In this document: piece by piece, positions 20,570 to 32,079 of the stretch
Layout of the letters: every line of letters starts with the position of its first letter
Position numbering within the stretch: the stretch's first letter is position 1
Assembly (NCBI GenBank): GCA_024345305.1
Contig: BRON01000015.1
Coordinates: 558,001 to 622,000 of the forward strand
Direction: 5' to 3'
Source of the DNA: Mrakia gelida
Lineage: Eukaryota; Basidiomycota; Tremellomycetes; Cystofilobasidiales; Mrakiaceae
DNA: 64,000 nucleotides
Made by a program: the position numbers and the translations under genes
Notes under the pieces: generated by a model
What the model was told of the DNA's origin: nothing
The model's input: the letters and a program-made list of their open reading frames with translations, nothing else
Database searches by the model: none

Positions 20570-23136
20570 ATGGGGCGAAGGGTTGATCTTTGTTCCCCCT
20601 TGGATTCCCTCAACTCCCTCCCCTCCCTTTCTCTACGCTCCTCCGGCTCCACAACCGCTATCAAAGATAGCGGCACCATCTTCTCCATCGACTACACTAG
20701 GTGTACGAGGAAGAAATCGACGCGTCGAAGCGACCAGGAGGAGGAGAAGAGCGAAGAGTCGACAGCGAGCTCGACGCAGCCTTCCTCGACGCTGTCCTTC
20801 CCTTCCTCCCGCCCGCCCACCAACCCCTTCCCACCCGCCTCAGCGCTCTGACCCAACACACTCAGAACTACTCCGTGCTCCTCCCTACACTCCCAGAAAT
20901 CCTCCAAACACTTCCACCGGCGAACTCTCCCTCGGTCAACACTTCCACCCTCCACCCTCCCTTTCCTTACCCTCCCTCCCGCCGACTCGCCCCCTCCCAC
21001 GCACTCTACCACCCACACACCACACTCACAACTACTTCCTACACCTCCTTCAACTCCCAGAACCCTTCGCTCGTGTTCTACTGACATCTCTAACAGCGAT
21101 CTCGTCTCCGGTCGACGAGATAAGGATGACTCGACTCAACGCAACCGTCCCTCCCCTCCCGTCAACTCTCCACCTCCCACCTGCTCCAACACCGGAACAG
21201 CACGCTCACCACTACTCCTAAGACCTCCCCAGTCCTCTCCAAACACTCCTACGCGTCCAGGACCCCTCAACATCCTCGTCGACAAGACGAGACGAGCTCG
21301 ACGCAACCCTCCTCCTCTCAGCCCTTCCCTCCCTCTCCCTCCCGTCGGCTCTCGACAACACACCCCCTCCTACTCCCTCACACCTCCCTACACTCTCCAA
21401 TATCCTCGCTCGCGTCCTACTAACCCTCTCTAACACGCCTCCCTGTTGCTCTTCCCCAGCCAACTCAACTCTCCCATCCTTCCCTCCTCTTCCCTCCTCA
21501 GCTTCAGGTTCAGCCCACCACCTCACACCCGCTTCCAACTCACCACACCTCCAGGACTCCTCCAAGCTACGCTTGCTCAACGTCGTCCTCGGATCACTAC
21601 CTCTCCCCAACGTCACTCTCCCTACCTTCCCTCAGCTCACGACCGACCCAACCCCAAAACACAGTCCACACGACACGACGCGTCGCACAGGATCTTATCC
21701 AACCCAAAGCAGTGTCTCACCACCGAGGTTCTCGACGCTGCCGAGGAGGAGGAGGGAGGGAGGAGCTCTAGCCGGCGAACCCCAAACGAGTCGAGTCGAA
21801 CGAGAAGGGAGGGAGGAAGAGGAAGGAAACGAATGGTGAGCTCGACCGTTTCTCGCTCGTCGGGGTCGTTGAAGGGAGGGAGAGGGGGTTGGGACTCACT
21901 GTGGGATTTGAAAAGCGCTGTTGGTGAGACGTCGACGCGACCTCTCGAGCGAGAGAGGATGCGATTTGTTGAAGAAATGAAGGAGCGAACGAAGGGACGA
22001 GGGGGGAGGGAAGGACGGGGGAGGGTGGGTTGGGTTCGGTCTTGGTCTTGGTGTTGGTGTTGGGAGGAGATGGAGGGCGGAGAGGGTGAGAGCGGGGAGG
22101 GTGAGCGTGGGGTTGATTGGAGGGGACTTGGACTTGGAGTCGAAGGAGGAGGAGTGCGTTTGGACGAGAGGGAGGAGGGTCGAGCTCGAGCTTGAAGGAG
22201 ATGGAGAGGGAGGGAAGGAAGAGAGCTGTTGAGCTCTCTCGTAGAGGATGGAGGAGACGACGCGCTCGTGTTGGGTTGGAGGAGAGGATTCGACGAGGAG
22301 GAGGAAGGTTCGGGACGATGGAGGAGAGGTCGAAAGAGCTCGATCGATCTCGGGTCCGAGGGAGGGAGGTTTCGACCACGGACGAGGAGATGCGTGTAGA
22401 AGGAGGGGAGGGAGAAGGAGGAGATGCTGGTAAGGTGGAGTCGAGGGAAGTAAGAAGTCGAGCTTGCTCCCTCTCTGTTGTTTGTTCCGATCTAGTCTCG
22501 GCCGTTCTTGTTCGGTTCAGGGGTTCGGAGGAATCAGGTGGCGGGACGAGGAGGAGGTTGGTTGAGATTCGGGGAGCGAGGTCTAGTAGAGAGAAGAAGG
22601 AGAGTAAGGAGGGGCGAAGGAGGAGGGAGGCAGTCAGCTCGATGCTTGAGAAGGGAGGGGCGAGAGGTGAAGGGGAGAGGAAGAAGAAAAGAGGACGGAC
22701 TGCTGACGATGCTCTCCCCTGCCTTCTTCCCCTAGGTCCATCGGTGGAGCGAAGATATCTGTTGGAGGAGGGACGAAGAAAAGAGTAGGAAGGGAAAAGG
22801 AAGGAAGGTGAGCTCGATCTCCTCGCCTCGTTCGTCCCCACGTCCTGCTCGCGCTGACCTTGGTTCGTCGTTCTCGTGTTGATCTCGATCAGCTGTAGAA
22901 GGGAGAGGAGACGATCACGTCAGCTCTTTCTTCTACCTCCCTACTGGATCACGGTCGAATCGCCATGGAGGGAGACGATTCCCTCTCGCCAGCCTCCTCT
23001 CGGATCGCTCTCACTCGTCGCCCTCTTCTCCTTGGGACGTCTCTCTCGACGGGTCTACTCGTCGGATCTCAACACTCTGGCTCAACTGGGACTCGCCTTT
23101 ATCTCTTGCGAAGAACGACACTCTCGGGGTGAGTGA
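20570..23136 (+). CDS. Candidate multi-exon gene, unknown, containing degenerate internal repeats
   Basis: I do not recognise this gene and its exon model is uncertain. An ATG at 20570 opens MGRRVDLCSPLDSLNSLPSL. An acceptor ending CACTAG at 20700 precedes VYEEEIDASKRPGGGEERRV and the Leu/Pro-rich ELDAAFLDAVLPFLPPAH. All three forward frames carry related Leu/Pro-rich pieces between 20.75 and 21.62 kb because the DNA is a degenerate tandem repeat. Downstream, exon 22736-22807 and final exon 22893-23136 have textbook signals: branch GCTGACG then CCCCTAG before 22736, donor GTGAGC after 22807, and branch GCTGACC then ATCAG before 22893. The last exon reads PPYWITVESPWRETIPSRQP and LSRRVYSSDLNTLAQLGLAF, with good codon use, and stops at 23136. 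The part between 21.85 and 22.7 kb is Arg/Glu/Gly-rich and ambiguous; a long antisense frame there is probably a shadow. Confidence 0.35.
20754..21620 (+). repeat. Degenerate tandem repeat, ~160-180 bp period, about five units
   Basis: A motif like CACACTCAGAACTACTCC recurs at 20857, 21021, 21201, 21359 and 21519 (spacings 164, 180, 158, 160), each followed by a CTCC..ACTC/CTCCAA..CTCC segment. A second marker, GAGCTCGACGCARCC preceded by GTCGAC, recurs near 20755-20785, 21110-21145 and 21278-21310. Units have drifted with indels, so frame changes from unit to unit. The pyrimidine-rich background inflates similarity, but the near-constant spacing argues for real duplication. Confidence 0.55.
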
Positions 23137-23381
23137 AAAAGGTGGTTGCGAAGGAGGAGGAGGGAGGACTTGGTGACGACGAAATCGACTTCTCGCGCCT
23201 CGCCCTTTCGTCCCCCCCCTCCCTCGCCCTCGCCCGCTCTCCTTCACCTCCATCCTCCTCACCCCCCTCCCTCACTTTCTTCTTATCTCATCTCCCTCAT
23301 CTTATCTATCTCCTCCTTCTCCTCATCTCACCTTCCCCACTCCCATCTCCTCCTCTCGCCCCCTCTCCATCTCCACGAACG

Positions 23382-25541
23382 ATGTCGTTCTCCCTCTCCT
23401 CCTCCCCCTCTACCCGTCCCTCGTTGGACTTTGACACCGTTCAAGGGGCTCAAAACGCTCAAAACTACCAGCAACCTGGTCAATCAGTATGTACCCATCT
23501 CTCTCCTACTCTCTTGTACAGTGATTCACCTCCATCAGACGGTGGGGACGAAGAGAACGGAGGGAGGCACGGTGGGCTGAAGACTGGAGGAAGGGAACGA
23601 CCGACGCTGATTCTCTCTTTCTCCTTCTTCCCTCCTCTCTTTCTTCTTCCCAGAACTCCTCATTGACTGGTGGGTCCTCTCCAGTTGATCAACACGAGTT
23701 CCCCATCGCCATCTTGGGCTGGACTCCTGCCAACGAGGTCAGTCTGGGTCGCGTTCGCTCTCTCCTTCCTCCCTTCCCTCCCGCACTTGCTCTTTCTTAA
23801 TTCCCTACCTCCTTCCTTTCCAAACTTTCGACTGACTCGCCTTCTCTATATCTCCAGGCAACTCCTCCCATTGTTCCCAACGCCACCATCAACTCGAACG
23901 TCGAGTTTTCCCAGCATGTAAGCTCTCGTCTCTCTTTCCTCCCCCCCTCCCTCCGACGCCTCTCAGAGCTGCGGTCCTGACCTAACCCTCTTTCTTTCTT
24001 CGAAGGTCAACAACGATCAAACTCATTGCCAGAACTTCTCGTTCGATAACGGATTCGAAGTCCAAGTAAGCTCATCTCTCTCTCTCCTTTGTCTCTTTCA
24101 ATCGGACGAAAAAGACGAAATCGAAACTGACGTCTCCGTTTCTCACCCCTCTTCCAGCCCTTCGACTCCTCCTTCGTCCCTCGTCAACTCCAGCAGTCTC
24201 ACCAGCAGCAAGTCTGCAACTCCTCCCCTTCTCCCTACCAACTTCAGCAACACGCCACTCCTCCCGCCATCGTTCCCGCTCGACAACAACAACAGCAGCT
24301 GGCGAACGGAGGACGAGGGGGAGCTCGAGAGAAGAGAGGGGACGGGTCAGCGAAGGTTCAAAAAGGATCATACAAGAGGACCAAGGTCCCCAAGCTTCTC
24401 TGGGTACGTCTCGACTCTGTTCATATATCTCTTGCTCTCTCTCGTCCTCGTCGCCGCGCTCCGTCCCTCGTTCAGTCCAGCCTTCCCGTTCATGGGCTGA
24501 CTCGCTTGCTCTTTTCGCTTTTCGTCGCTCTTTCCGTCGCTCTTTCAGTGCGACAGCATCCCTACCGAGGATCCTTCTGTCCACCTCCCAGTTCTCGACG
24601 GTCAGCAGCAGCACGCGAGGTCGAGCTCGTTCGAGTTGGATCAGGAGGTTCGTCGTCGTTTTCTCTCTTTCCGATTTCGCTCGTCACATTCTCGTACTGA
24701 CTCTTCCCTCGATCCTCTTCTCTCATCTCATAGCAGGTCATCCTCACCAACAACACTTACCCTCTCCAAACCATCGGCTCGCCGTTCGTCGACCAACTCA
24801 AGTCGCGAAAGAGGTCCGCCTCGTCGTCGTTCAGCGACGATCCCTCCTCGTCCTCGCCCGTCGTCTCGAAGAAGAAGAAGAACGACTTCTCACGGCTCGA
24901 CGACATGGAGGGATGCTCGAGGATCTCTTCTCTTTTGGAAGAGGGTGAATCTCCCGTCTCTGGAACTTCCGTCGTGAGTCTTCAGCTTTCGTTTCCTTCT
25001 CTCGCGATCTCGACTGAGCCGTTGCTGACCTCTTCTGCGTTCTTCGACCAGTTCGACACCTATGCCAACGCCGCTTTCTCCTCACCCTCGACTTCGACCT
25101 CGTACATCACGTCGTCTCTCCCCTCCCTCTCGCCCGCCTCCTCGTCTTCCTCCTTCGCCTCTCCTCCCACCTCGGTCGCTACGCCTCCCTCCTCTCTCGT
25201 CGTCGCCGCCTCTCCCTCAATCACCTCTCCTCCCTCGGAAGCCGCCGCACCCGCCCAAACCCAGCACTTCGAGTTCACGCAGGACCTTCAACTCATCGCT
25301 GATGCTATGGGAATCTCCTTCGAGCAACTCAACCACGACATCCAGGTTCGTTTTCGTCGCGTTCTTCGTTCCTCCCTTGTCTCATCGCTTAAAGCTGACC
25401 TTCGTCTTCTTCTTCTTCTTTTTTCAGGCGAACAGACACTTCATCACCTCCACTCCCGTCAGAATTAACTTGACCTCTAACGATCCCTCCGACATTGGCT
25501 TCTGGGACTTTGCCGTTCAGGACGAGGAGGAGGAGTACTGA
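23382..25541 (+). CDS. Uncharacterised Gln/Ser-rich protein
   Basis: Multi-exon gene of unknown function. Exon 1 (23382-23486) encodes MSFSLSSSPSTRPSLDFDTV to PGQS. Later exons give FPIAILGWTPANE, HVNNDQTHCQNFSFDNGFEV, a Gln-rich stretch, a basic patch KVQKGSYKRTKVPKLLW, DQLKSRKRSASSSF with KKKKNDF (likely nuclear-localisation signals), and a Ser/Pro-rich stretch. The C-terminus has a helical QDLQLIADAMGISFEQLNHD followed by RHFITSTPVRINLTSND and ends DEEEEY at 25541. Composition resembles transcription-associated regulators, but no DNA-binding fold is visible. Donors and acceptors are regular (GTATGT, GTCAGT, GTAAGC; CAG). The gene model is good; function is unknown. Confidence 0.75.
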
Positions 25542-26086
25542 AGACGCGTCGCGAGTCGGACACCCACCACCCCTCCCCTTTCCCTTCCCTCCCTCTCTCT
25601 TTCTCTCTTTCATGTTCACGGACCTTGCGCTTCTTATCCTTTATATTCTTATCATCTCATAACGACTGCCTCACGTCCCTCTCTGTTTCTCACTCTGTTT
25701 TCCCTCTCGTCTCTCCCTCTGGTTTTGTTTTTGTCTCTCATACTCGTGCTCGTCTCTCGTCTCTCGTCTCGTGGATCGTTTTATTTATATCTATCACACA
25801 CGCAACCCCTTCCTTTCACCTGTTCTCACCTGTTCTCTACTCACTCAATCTGTTGGTCTGTTTTGTTGTCTCCTTCTCGTCCTGGTTCGCGTCGTGTTTT
25901 TGTTGCGGTTCTTGGGTTGCAGGGGTTCTCGTTCTCGTCTCGGTTTCGTTTTTGACTTATTTACTTATTTACTTATCTATCTTTATTCTGGAACAGTAAT
26001 GCTCCTATACTGTACTGCCCTTCAGTCGAAAGAACGAATCCAAACCCAAAACGAAAACAAGAAGCGAGTCGCACAAGTTCACTAGT
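25542..26086. other. Convergent 3' flanks
   Basis: T-rich 3' region of the preceding plus-strand gene (about 25560-25990, with repeated CTCGTCTCTC units) meeting the 3' end of a minus-strand gene. No gene is seen. A GACGCGTC palindrome starts two bases after the TGA, at 25543-25550. Confidence 0.6.
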
Positions 26087-27684
26087 CTATCTGACCCTCT
26101 TGCCACCCTCCTCCCTCCCACTCTCCGCCGTACTAATCGACCTAGGATGTTTCCTCTTCGGGAAGAACTGAGCGGAGGAGGAAGCGAAGGAGGGTGTTCT
26201 GCTGTTCGTTTGGTGAGGGAGGAGGGAGGGACGACCGTGCGAAAGCGTTGAAGGAGCAGAGGGAGGATCGGGATCGGGGTTGAGCAAGAACTTGATCCCT
26301 GAAGGTCGGTAGGGTTTGAGAAGTGGAGTAGGTTTGGGTTCGAGGATAAGGAGGGTTGGAGTTGGAGGTGAGGGTTTCTTTTCTCCGTCGTCGTCGTCGA
26401 CGCGTCGCCGTTGTCCCTCCCCCATTCTCTTTCCTTCTTTCCCCTCCCCAGTCCCCAATTTATCTTCGCCCACCCCACTCACCCTCCCGCCCCCACCTAA
26501 CCCCATCCTCTCCATCGTACCCCTCAACCTCGCCTCCTCGCCCTTCACCACCCCAAACAAAACACTGATCATCCCGCTGGCGTGGCGGACGAACTCGAGT
26601 TGGGCATTCTGCAGCTGATCTCGTGACTCCTGGACTTGGAGTTCGAGGTGCTGGTTTTGGAGCCAGAGGGAGGCGTTTTCGAGGAGGAGCGGGGAGGCGT
26701 TGGGAGTGGGTTGTGGAGGAGGGTTTGTGAGAGGGTTGGGTTCGGGGGGAGCAAGAGGTGAGGAGATGGATGGGCAGGACGAGGATGGGTTGGAGAAGAG
26801 GAGGGAGGAGATGGGGAGGGATATGAGAGAGTGAGTTTTGCGGTGGGTTGATGGGTGGGGAGTGAGAGGGAGAGGGGTGGGATCAGGGAACGAGGACGAG
26901 GAGGACGCCGACGCGTCGTTGATTGAGTTGGCTCGTCGTCGAGGGGAGGAGTTTGGTCTGACTCACCGCGAAGGGATGAGGAGTCAAAGGAGGTAGTCAG
27001 TCAAGTCGTTTAAAGAAAAAGAGAGCAAGCGTGCATAAGAGGAACTCACTGAACCGACGAACTCTCGCTCAACGAACCAACTCCTCCTCCCTCCATCGTC
27101 AAACGAACTCCCTCGACCTTCCGCTCCCACGCCATCGACGAGTCCCTCCCCTTGAGCACAAACTTACCCGCACCTAGCGCATAAGCGCAGGTGTGCTGGA
27201 TGTGAAGTGAGCAAACGAGGGCTGATTCGGTCGAGTAGTTCCCGCACAAAGAGCAGTGGAACTGGCGGTCGACGGGCGACCTTTGTACGACGAGAGCTTT
27301 GGGAAGAGGGACGGCGAGAAGCGGGTTAGGTTAGCTCGCTTGGGTGCGTAGTGTAGAAGGGCAGGGTCGACTGAGCTCACGAGTTCCCTGAGTGTCGCAG
27401 GTCACGAACTGCTTGAAGTGCTTGAGAGCTCGATGTTCGACGAGGAGATTGTGTCGGTGGTAAGCTGGAGGGTTTTCGCATTCCGAGCAAACGAAGGAGG
27501 GTGAAGGGAAGGTTGCTGTTGGGGGAGGAGTTGGAAGAGAATTCGACGATGGGGGAATGAGGGAGGATGGGGCGAAGGTAGCTGTTGAAGGAGGAGGGGT
27601 TGGGAGAGAGTCGACGGCGCGGGGAGGAGCGAGTCGAGGGAGGTGAAGTCGAAGAGAGGAGGCTTGAGGAACGGGAGAGGACAT
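26087..27684 (-). CDS. Zinc-finger / coiled-coil protein, function unknown
   Basis: Three-exon gene. Exon 1 (start 27684) encodes MSSPVPQASSLRLHLPRLAP, a Pro/Thr-rich linker, then a Cys/His motif FVCSECENPPAYHRHNLLVE and HRALKHFKQFVTCDTQG. Exon 2 has a second Cys pair and histidine, FHCSLCGNYSTESALVCSLH followed by IQHTC, then LGAGKFVLKGRDSSMAWERK. Exon 3 carries a coiled coil (LENASLWLQNQHLELQVQES, then RDQLQNAQLEFVRHASGM), a variable Pro-rich tail, and the stop at 26087. The CxxC...H spacing suggests two atypical C2H2-like fingers, followed by likely dimerisation through the coiled coil. A nuclear regulator is plausible. I do not recognise an orthologue. Confidence 0.7.
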
Positions 27685-27855
27685 GGTGGTTGAGCGAAAG
27701 AAGGCTAGAGCGGCTGAACAGAGAGGTGAAAAGACAAAGACAAAGAGATGGAGGTCAGTCAACTTCCAAAGGCGCGTCGACGTCTCCCCTCCCTTCGCTC
27801 GCTCACTCACAGTCAACACCGCGGATTGGGTCCTCCATCGTACGTGGATCGGCGT

Positions 27856-28440
27856 TCAATTTAAGATGTGTTTTCGAGGATCGAGCGCGTCGTTGATGGG
27901 GAAGCCGAGATGGGGGAACGGGGAGAGCAGGAGGGGTCGAAGGACGGCCGTTGAGATGTAGGTTTGGACGTGGTCCGAAGAGGAGCGAGAGCGAGGGGAG
28001 ACGCGTCTCGTCCTTCTGCAGTGAGGACGGCCAGCTATCGAAGCTTTTATGATCAGCGTATGGCTCCGAATCGACGCTGTTACAGAAGGTCAGGGGCGAA
28101 GACGACGCAAAGAAGGAGGCAAGAAGCGAGAGAAGAGCTCGCTGATCCAGCAACGGCCATGAGAGTCGATATAGAAGTCCAACGAGACGCAGGAGTATGC
28201 TTTGGCCTGTCTCGATCCTCTCGTGTTCAGGTGTGGAAGTGGTCGTGGAGAGGGAAGTCGTTGATGGCTGTTTGGTCGACGAGAGAAGACGGACGAGAGC
28301 GAACGAGCTCACCTTATGAGACTTTTGAGCGAGAGAATCTGAGCAAGCTGGAGATTTTCTCGAAGGCTCGGATCCCTGATAGAATAAGGGGAACAGTCAG
28401 CTTTTCGTCCCTAAACACAAGTGAGAGTCGCTAGAAAAAA
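27856..28440 (-). CDS. Possible small minus-strand gene, unresolved
   Basis: Low-confidence locus between the zinc-finger gene and the caprin-like gene. On the minus strand a GCTGAC branch and ATCAG acceptor (about 28386-28410) precede an exon reading DPSLRENLQLAQILSLKSLI with a GTGAGC donor. Downstream frames give KAYSCVSLDFYIDSHGRCWI and, after another CTGAC...AACAG acceptor, a C-terminal piece VQTYISTAVLRPLLLSPFPH followed by DALDPRKHILN with a stop at 27856. Each piece has good codon use, but I could not join them in one frame with canonical donors. It could be a real small gene, a decayed one, or a chance assembly. Confidence 0.3.
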
Positions 28441-28554
28441 AAGCGGGCGGCAGATGCTTCCTCGTTTTCAACTCTCCCTCCCTGCTCCTCAACCCCATCT
28501 TGATCGCCTCCCTCCCTCCTCCCTTCAACCCCACCTCCCTTCGCCCCTTCCACG

Positions 28555-31339
28555 ATGACTTCGATACCTCCTACGGATCCTCCTACCATCTCTAAATCTG
28601 CTCTCAAAAAGGCCAAGAAGCTGGCAGCGGCCGTGCTTCCAGCCTCGTTGACTGGAGAGGACAAGACTCCCTCCACCCCTCCCCCTTCGACTTTCTCTCT
28701 CACCGCTACCGCTCCCGTCTTCACTCCTGCTTCCGCTTCCAAGCCTGCCGCTGCTGCTACGTCTGAGCGAGAGTACCCTGTTGGAGGAGCTGGATCTGGC
28801 GTTATCGGCAAGAGGATCAAGGTTCTCCAGAAGAAGGTCGTGAGTTCTGAGATCTGGGAAGGAGAAGGGACGAGTTCAAGGGAGAAAAGACCGTCGTAGC
28901 TGACCTTCCCTTCTGTTCTCGCACTCGCCCTTCCTGCAGCAACGGGTCATCGCCTACAAGGAGATTCCCGTGAGCTTTTTCTCGCTTTCATCGGCTTCCC
29001 TACGCTCTTTATAGGACGAGATCTAAACCGCTCAAGCTGACGCCCTTCTCCCGTCCCTTCCTCGCTCTTCGCCTCCCTTCTTTCTTCCTCACAGGCTGAG
29101 ACCCTCAACCCTGATCAGGTCACCGCTCTCAACAACCTCGACAAGGTCAAGGCTGCCCTCGCTGAACTCGAGGAGCTCAAGAAGTCTATCGAGGTGCGTC
29201 CCGTCCCTTCCCATCTCGTTTTATTCGTCAGAAGGCGAACCGACCCTTTCTTTTTCAGAATGAATGCTGATCCTCTCGTCGCTCCCTCGTTCTCTCTCGC
29301 TTTGCGCTTTTGCTTCGTTACAGACTGCTGAGCTCGAGCAGGCTTCTTCTATCCGGTCCCAGAAGACCGCCGACGAGAAGAAGGTCCAGGAGAAGATCGA
29401 CGCTGCCGTCGAGGCTCACAAGGTGAGTCCATCCTTCCTTTCCTCGTCTCTCCGACTTTCTCGCCTTCTCTTGCTCTCCTACGCGTTCAGCTACACTCGC
29501 TAGGACTCATAGTGACTTGTTACCATCTCTTTCGATCCCGTTCCAGACCTCCTCCACCTCCTCGGTCCCCACCATCCTCTCCTTCATCCACCTTCACTCC
29601 CTCGTCTTCCGATCCCAAGGCTTGATCCCCGACACCGAGACTCCCGAGGTCGTCAAGAACCTCTCTTCCCAGGAGGCCGCCGCTGTCGGAAAGACCTGGC
29701 ACGCTCTCGTCGTCGAGAAGCAGTTTGGAGTTGCTGAGAAGTTGGTCGATGGAGTTGACGAGGAGGTTTTGGAAGGCGTTTCTTGTGAGTGCTTGACCAC
29801 CTTCTTCGCTCGTCGTTTTGCTGGGTTTGAGCTCGTTGGACGCTGGAGGATCATGATGGGAGGGATGGGTCGGTGGAGCTGACTTTCATTCGATCTTCTC
29901 TTTGCCTCTCAGACGCCAAGCTCGTCGCCGTCCTCAAGGCTCTCGCTACTGCTCCTTCGCCCACTCCTCTCACCAACGGCCACGCTTCCACTCCCTCGTC
30001 GACCTTCTCTCCCTTCTCCCCTCCCACCACCTCCATCCCTATCCCTGCCGCCACCACCACCGAGGAGCCCACCCTCTCCGCTCCCAAGTCCTCCTCCCTT
30101 CAGTTCGGAAGCCCTCTCGCCTCCGATCTCCCTCCTCCTGCCGCCACCCCTACCGCTTCTGGAACCGTCTCCCCAGCTCCCTGGGCTTCCCACTCTACCA
30201 CCAACGACAAGCCCGAGCTCGCGTTTGGAACTACTGCCGGAGAGGAGCCCAAGAAGGACGTCGTCGAGGAGAAGAAGGAGGCCGTCGAGGTCCCTGTCGT
30301 CGCTGAGCCCGTTGGAGTGAAGGGTTTGGAGGGTGAGGGTGAGGGATTGGCCGAGGAGGCTGATCTGTTCGCCGAGGAGCAGGAGGAGCCTGAGAAGGAG
30401 GAGGAAGAGGAGGAGGAGACTCTCAAGGAGACTGAGGAGGAGAAGGCTGAGGCGAAGGACGAGGTCAAGGTCGGAAGCTTGGGAGGAGCCGCTATCGCTG
30501 TACGTTCACATTCTACCTCTCGTCCTGGCTTAGTCTTCGCGCATCGTCGCGTCAAGTTGCCCGAGCTGACCTTCTTCATCATCTCCCGCTCGTCGAATTA
30601 CTCAGATCCCTTCGCGTTCAGCTCCCATCGACTGGGCGGACGACTCAGGATCTTTCGGCTCCCTCCCTCCCATCCCCTCCTTCGGAGGAACCACCCAAAT
30701 GATGGCCACCTCCCCTCTCCCTCCCAAACCCTCCACACCAAAGAAGACCATGCACTGGGGAGCTCCTCGACCTCAGCCCGCTCACCAACAATCGCCCACC
30801 TCGTTCCAGCACAACTCCTCCCTCAACCAGCCCAACAACTCGTACTCCCACGCGCCCAACAGCCATCGACCTCCTCCTCAGAGGCGAGAGGGTGGGTTCC
30901 ACCCTCCTCCCGGAAAGACTACCGCTGCCGCCGCTCCTGCTGTTGCGGCGGCTGAGGAGGACGATGGATTCGAGAAGGTTCAGAAGAAGGGATCGAAGTC
31001 CTCGAGTGGAGGAGGAGATAACAAGTTCGGTGGAGGAGGGTGGAGGAGTGCTGGTGGAGAGGAGGGTGGATCGAGAGGTGGTCGAGGAGGCCGAGGTGGA
31101 AGGGGAGGATGGAGGGGAGGAGAGGGAGGACGAGGACGTGGAGGACGAGGTGGACGAGGAGATTCTGGTGAGTCTTGATCTCTCTCTCTTGGATAACGGG
31201 AAGTCGAGGACCTCGTTCACGGAGCTGGGACTCAGCTCGAGCCAGGAGAACGACGAAGAAGAAGACGTCGCGCCTGACCGACGCGTTTCCCTCCCTTTCC
31301 ACAGGACCCCGACCTCCCACCGCCGCCGCTCAGCCTTGA
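28555..31339 (+). CDS. Caprin-like RGG-box RNA-binding protein
   Basis: The start at 28555 gives MTSIPPTDPPTISKSALKKA. The conserved N-terminal region is GVIGKRIKVLQKKV, then the 30-nt exon QRVIAYKEIP (28940-28969), then ETLNPDQVTALNNLDKVKAA and LAELEELKKSIE. It resembles the caprin HR1 helical region (K...Y.E....LN.DQ..A...Y..V...L). A helical dimerisation-like stretch (ILSFIHLHSLVFRSQGLIPD) follows, then a long Ser/Thr/Pro segment and a Glu-rich acidic block. The C-terminal half has DDGFEKVQKKG and an extended RGG/GGRG region, ending GPRPPTAAAQP at 31339. Caprins bind G3BP and mRNA in stress granules and translational control; an equivalent role here is inference. About eight introns are seen, plus one in the 3'-UTR. 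Confidence 0.75.
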
Positions 31340-32079
31340 GCGTCGTTCCCTCTCTCGGTCCAGTCAGCTAGCTTAAAACGGTACGTATCAAACCTCCGTC
31401 TTTCCCTCCCTCCCCGCTCTCCACAACGCCTTTCGAACGAACGGGTGCTGACTTCGCATTCCCTTCGGCGTCTTCAGACGTTCCTTCGTCCCTCTTTCTA
31501 TCTTTCTCTCCTTCGGAATTCGCTTCTCTCTTTTCTTGGCTGTCTTCTTTCTTTCTTACGGGGGTCACCATCAATCAGTCTCCTTTGTCCTTCGATCATC
31601 ATCTCTCTCTATCTACTAAACCCTCTTCTTCGTTTTCGGTTTTGGTCGCGATATATCTTACTTCTTCGTTCATCGATCGAGGGAGATGGGGAGCAAACGT
31701 AGGAGCGGTGGCACGTAGGAAAGAGTCGTGAGACACTGCAAGCGGACCTCTGGGTGCCAGCTCAAGGTGTTTTGACGGCTTCGAAAGGAAGGAGAAGGAG
31801 GCGACGCGCTTGGGAGGGGTCAACCGTCGTCTTTTCTTTGTCTCCTTCGCAACCAACATTTTTTTTTCCTTCCTCCTAGCAAATCTTCTCCGTCTACACC
31901 CTCTAAAACTCGAAGAGACGCAAATTATGAAGAAAACGATTCTCGCACCTTCTCTCGGCCTCCTCCTCCTCCTTCCGCGACGACGCTCAAGCGACCTTGG
32001 CTTCGACGTCTTCCCTCAACCGCAACAACCTCCCCAACCCTCCCTTCTTCTCTCTTTCTCTCTCGCCTTCTCGCTCCCG
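31340..32079. other. 3'-UTR with intron, then promoter of the Bsd2-like gene
   Basis: The stop codon of the caprin-like gene is followed 41 nt later by a canonical intron (31381-31477). The rest is T/C-rich spacer leading into the next gene. An upstream in-frame ATG at 31927 (MKKTILAPSLGLLLLLP) is open to the Bsd2-like start but is probably leader. Confidence 0.6.
31381..31477 (+). other. 3'-UTR intron of the caprin-like gene
   Basis: GTACGT donor exactly at 31381, branch GTGCTGAC at about 31445, acceptor CTTCAG ending 31477 (97 nt). It lies 41 nt past the stop codon. This is inside the ~50-nt distance usually needed to trigger junction-dependent nonsense-mediated decay in animals; whether that rule applies here is unknown. 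Confidence 0.6.

Noticed and set aside
21768..22841. Long minus-strand open frame (357 codons, Ser/Pro/Leu-rich)
   Set aside because: Composition is the mirror of Arg/Glu/Gly-rich plus-strand sequence. Clear splice acceptors and the better-coded final exons lie on the plus strand; no domain is visible.
31927..32079. Upstream in-frame start for the Bsd2-like protein
   Set aside because: It would add an unrelated hydrophobic segment (APSLGLLLLLP) not expected in the family; the ATG at 32080 gives a usual disordered N-terminus.
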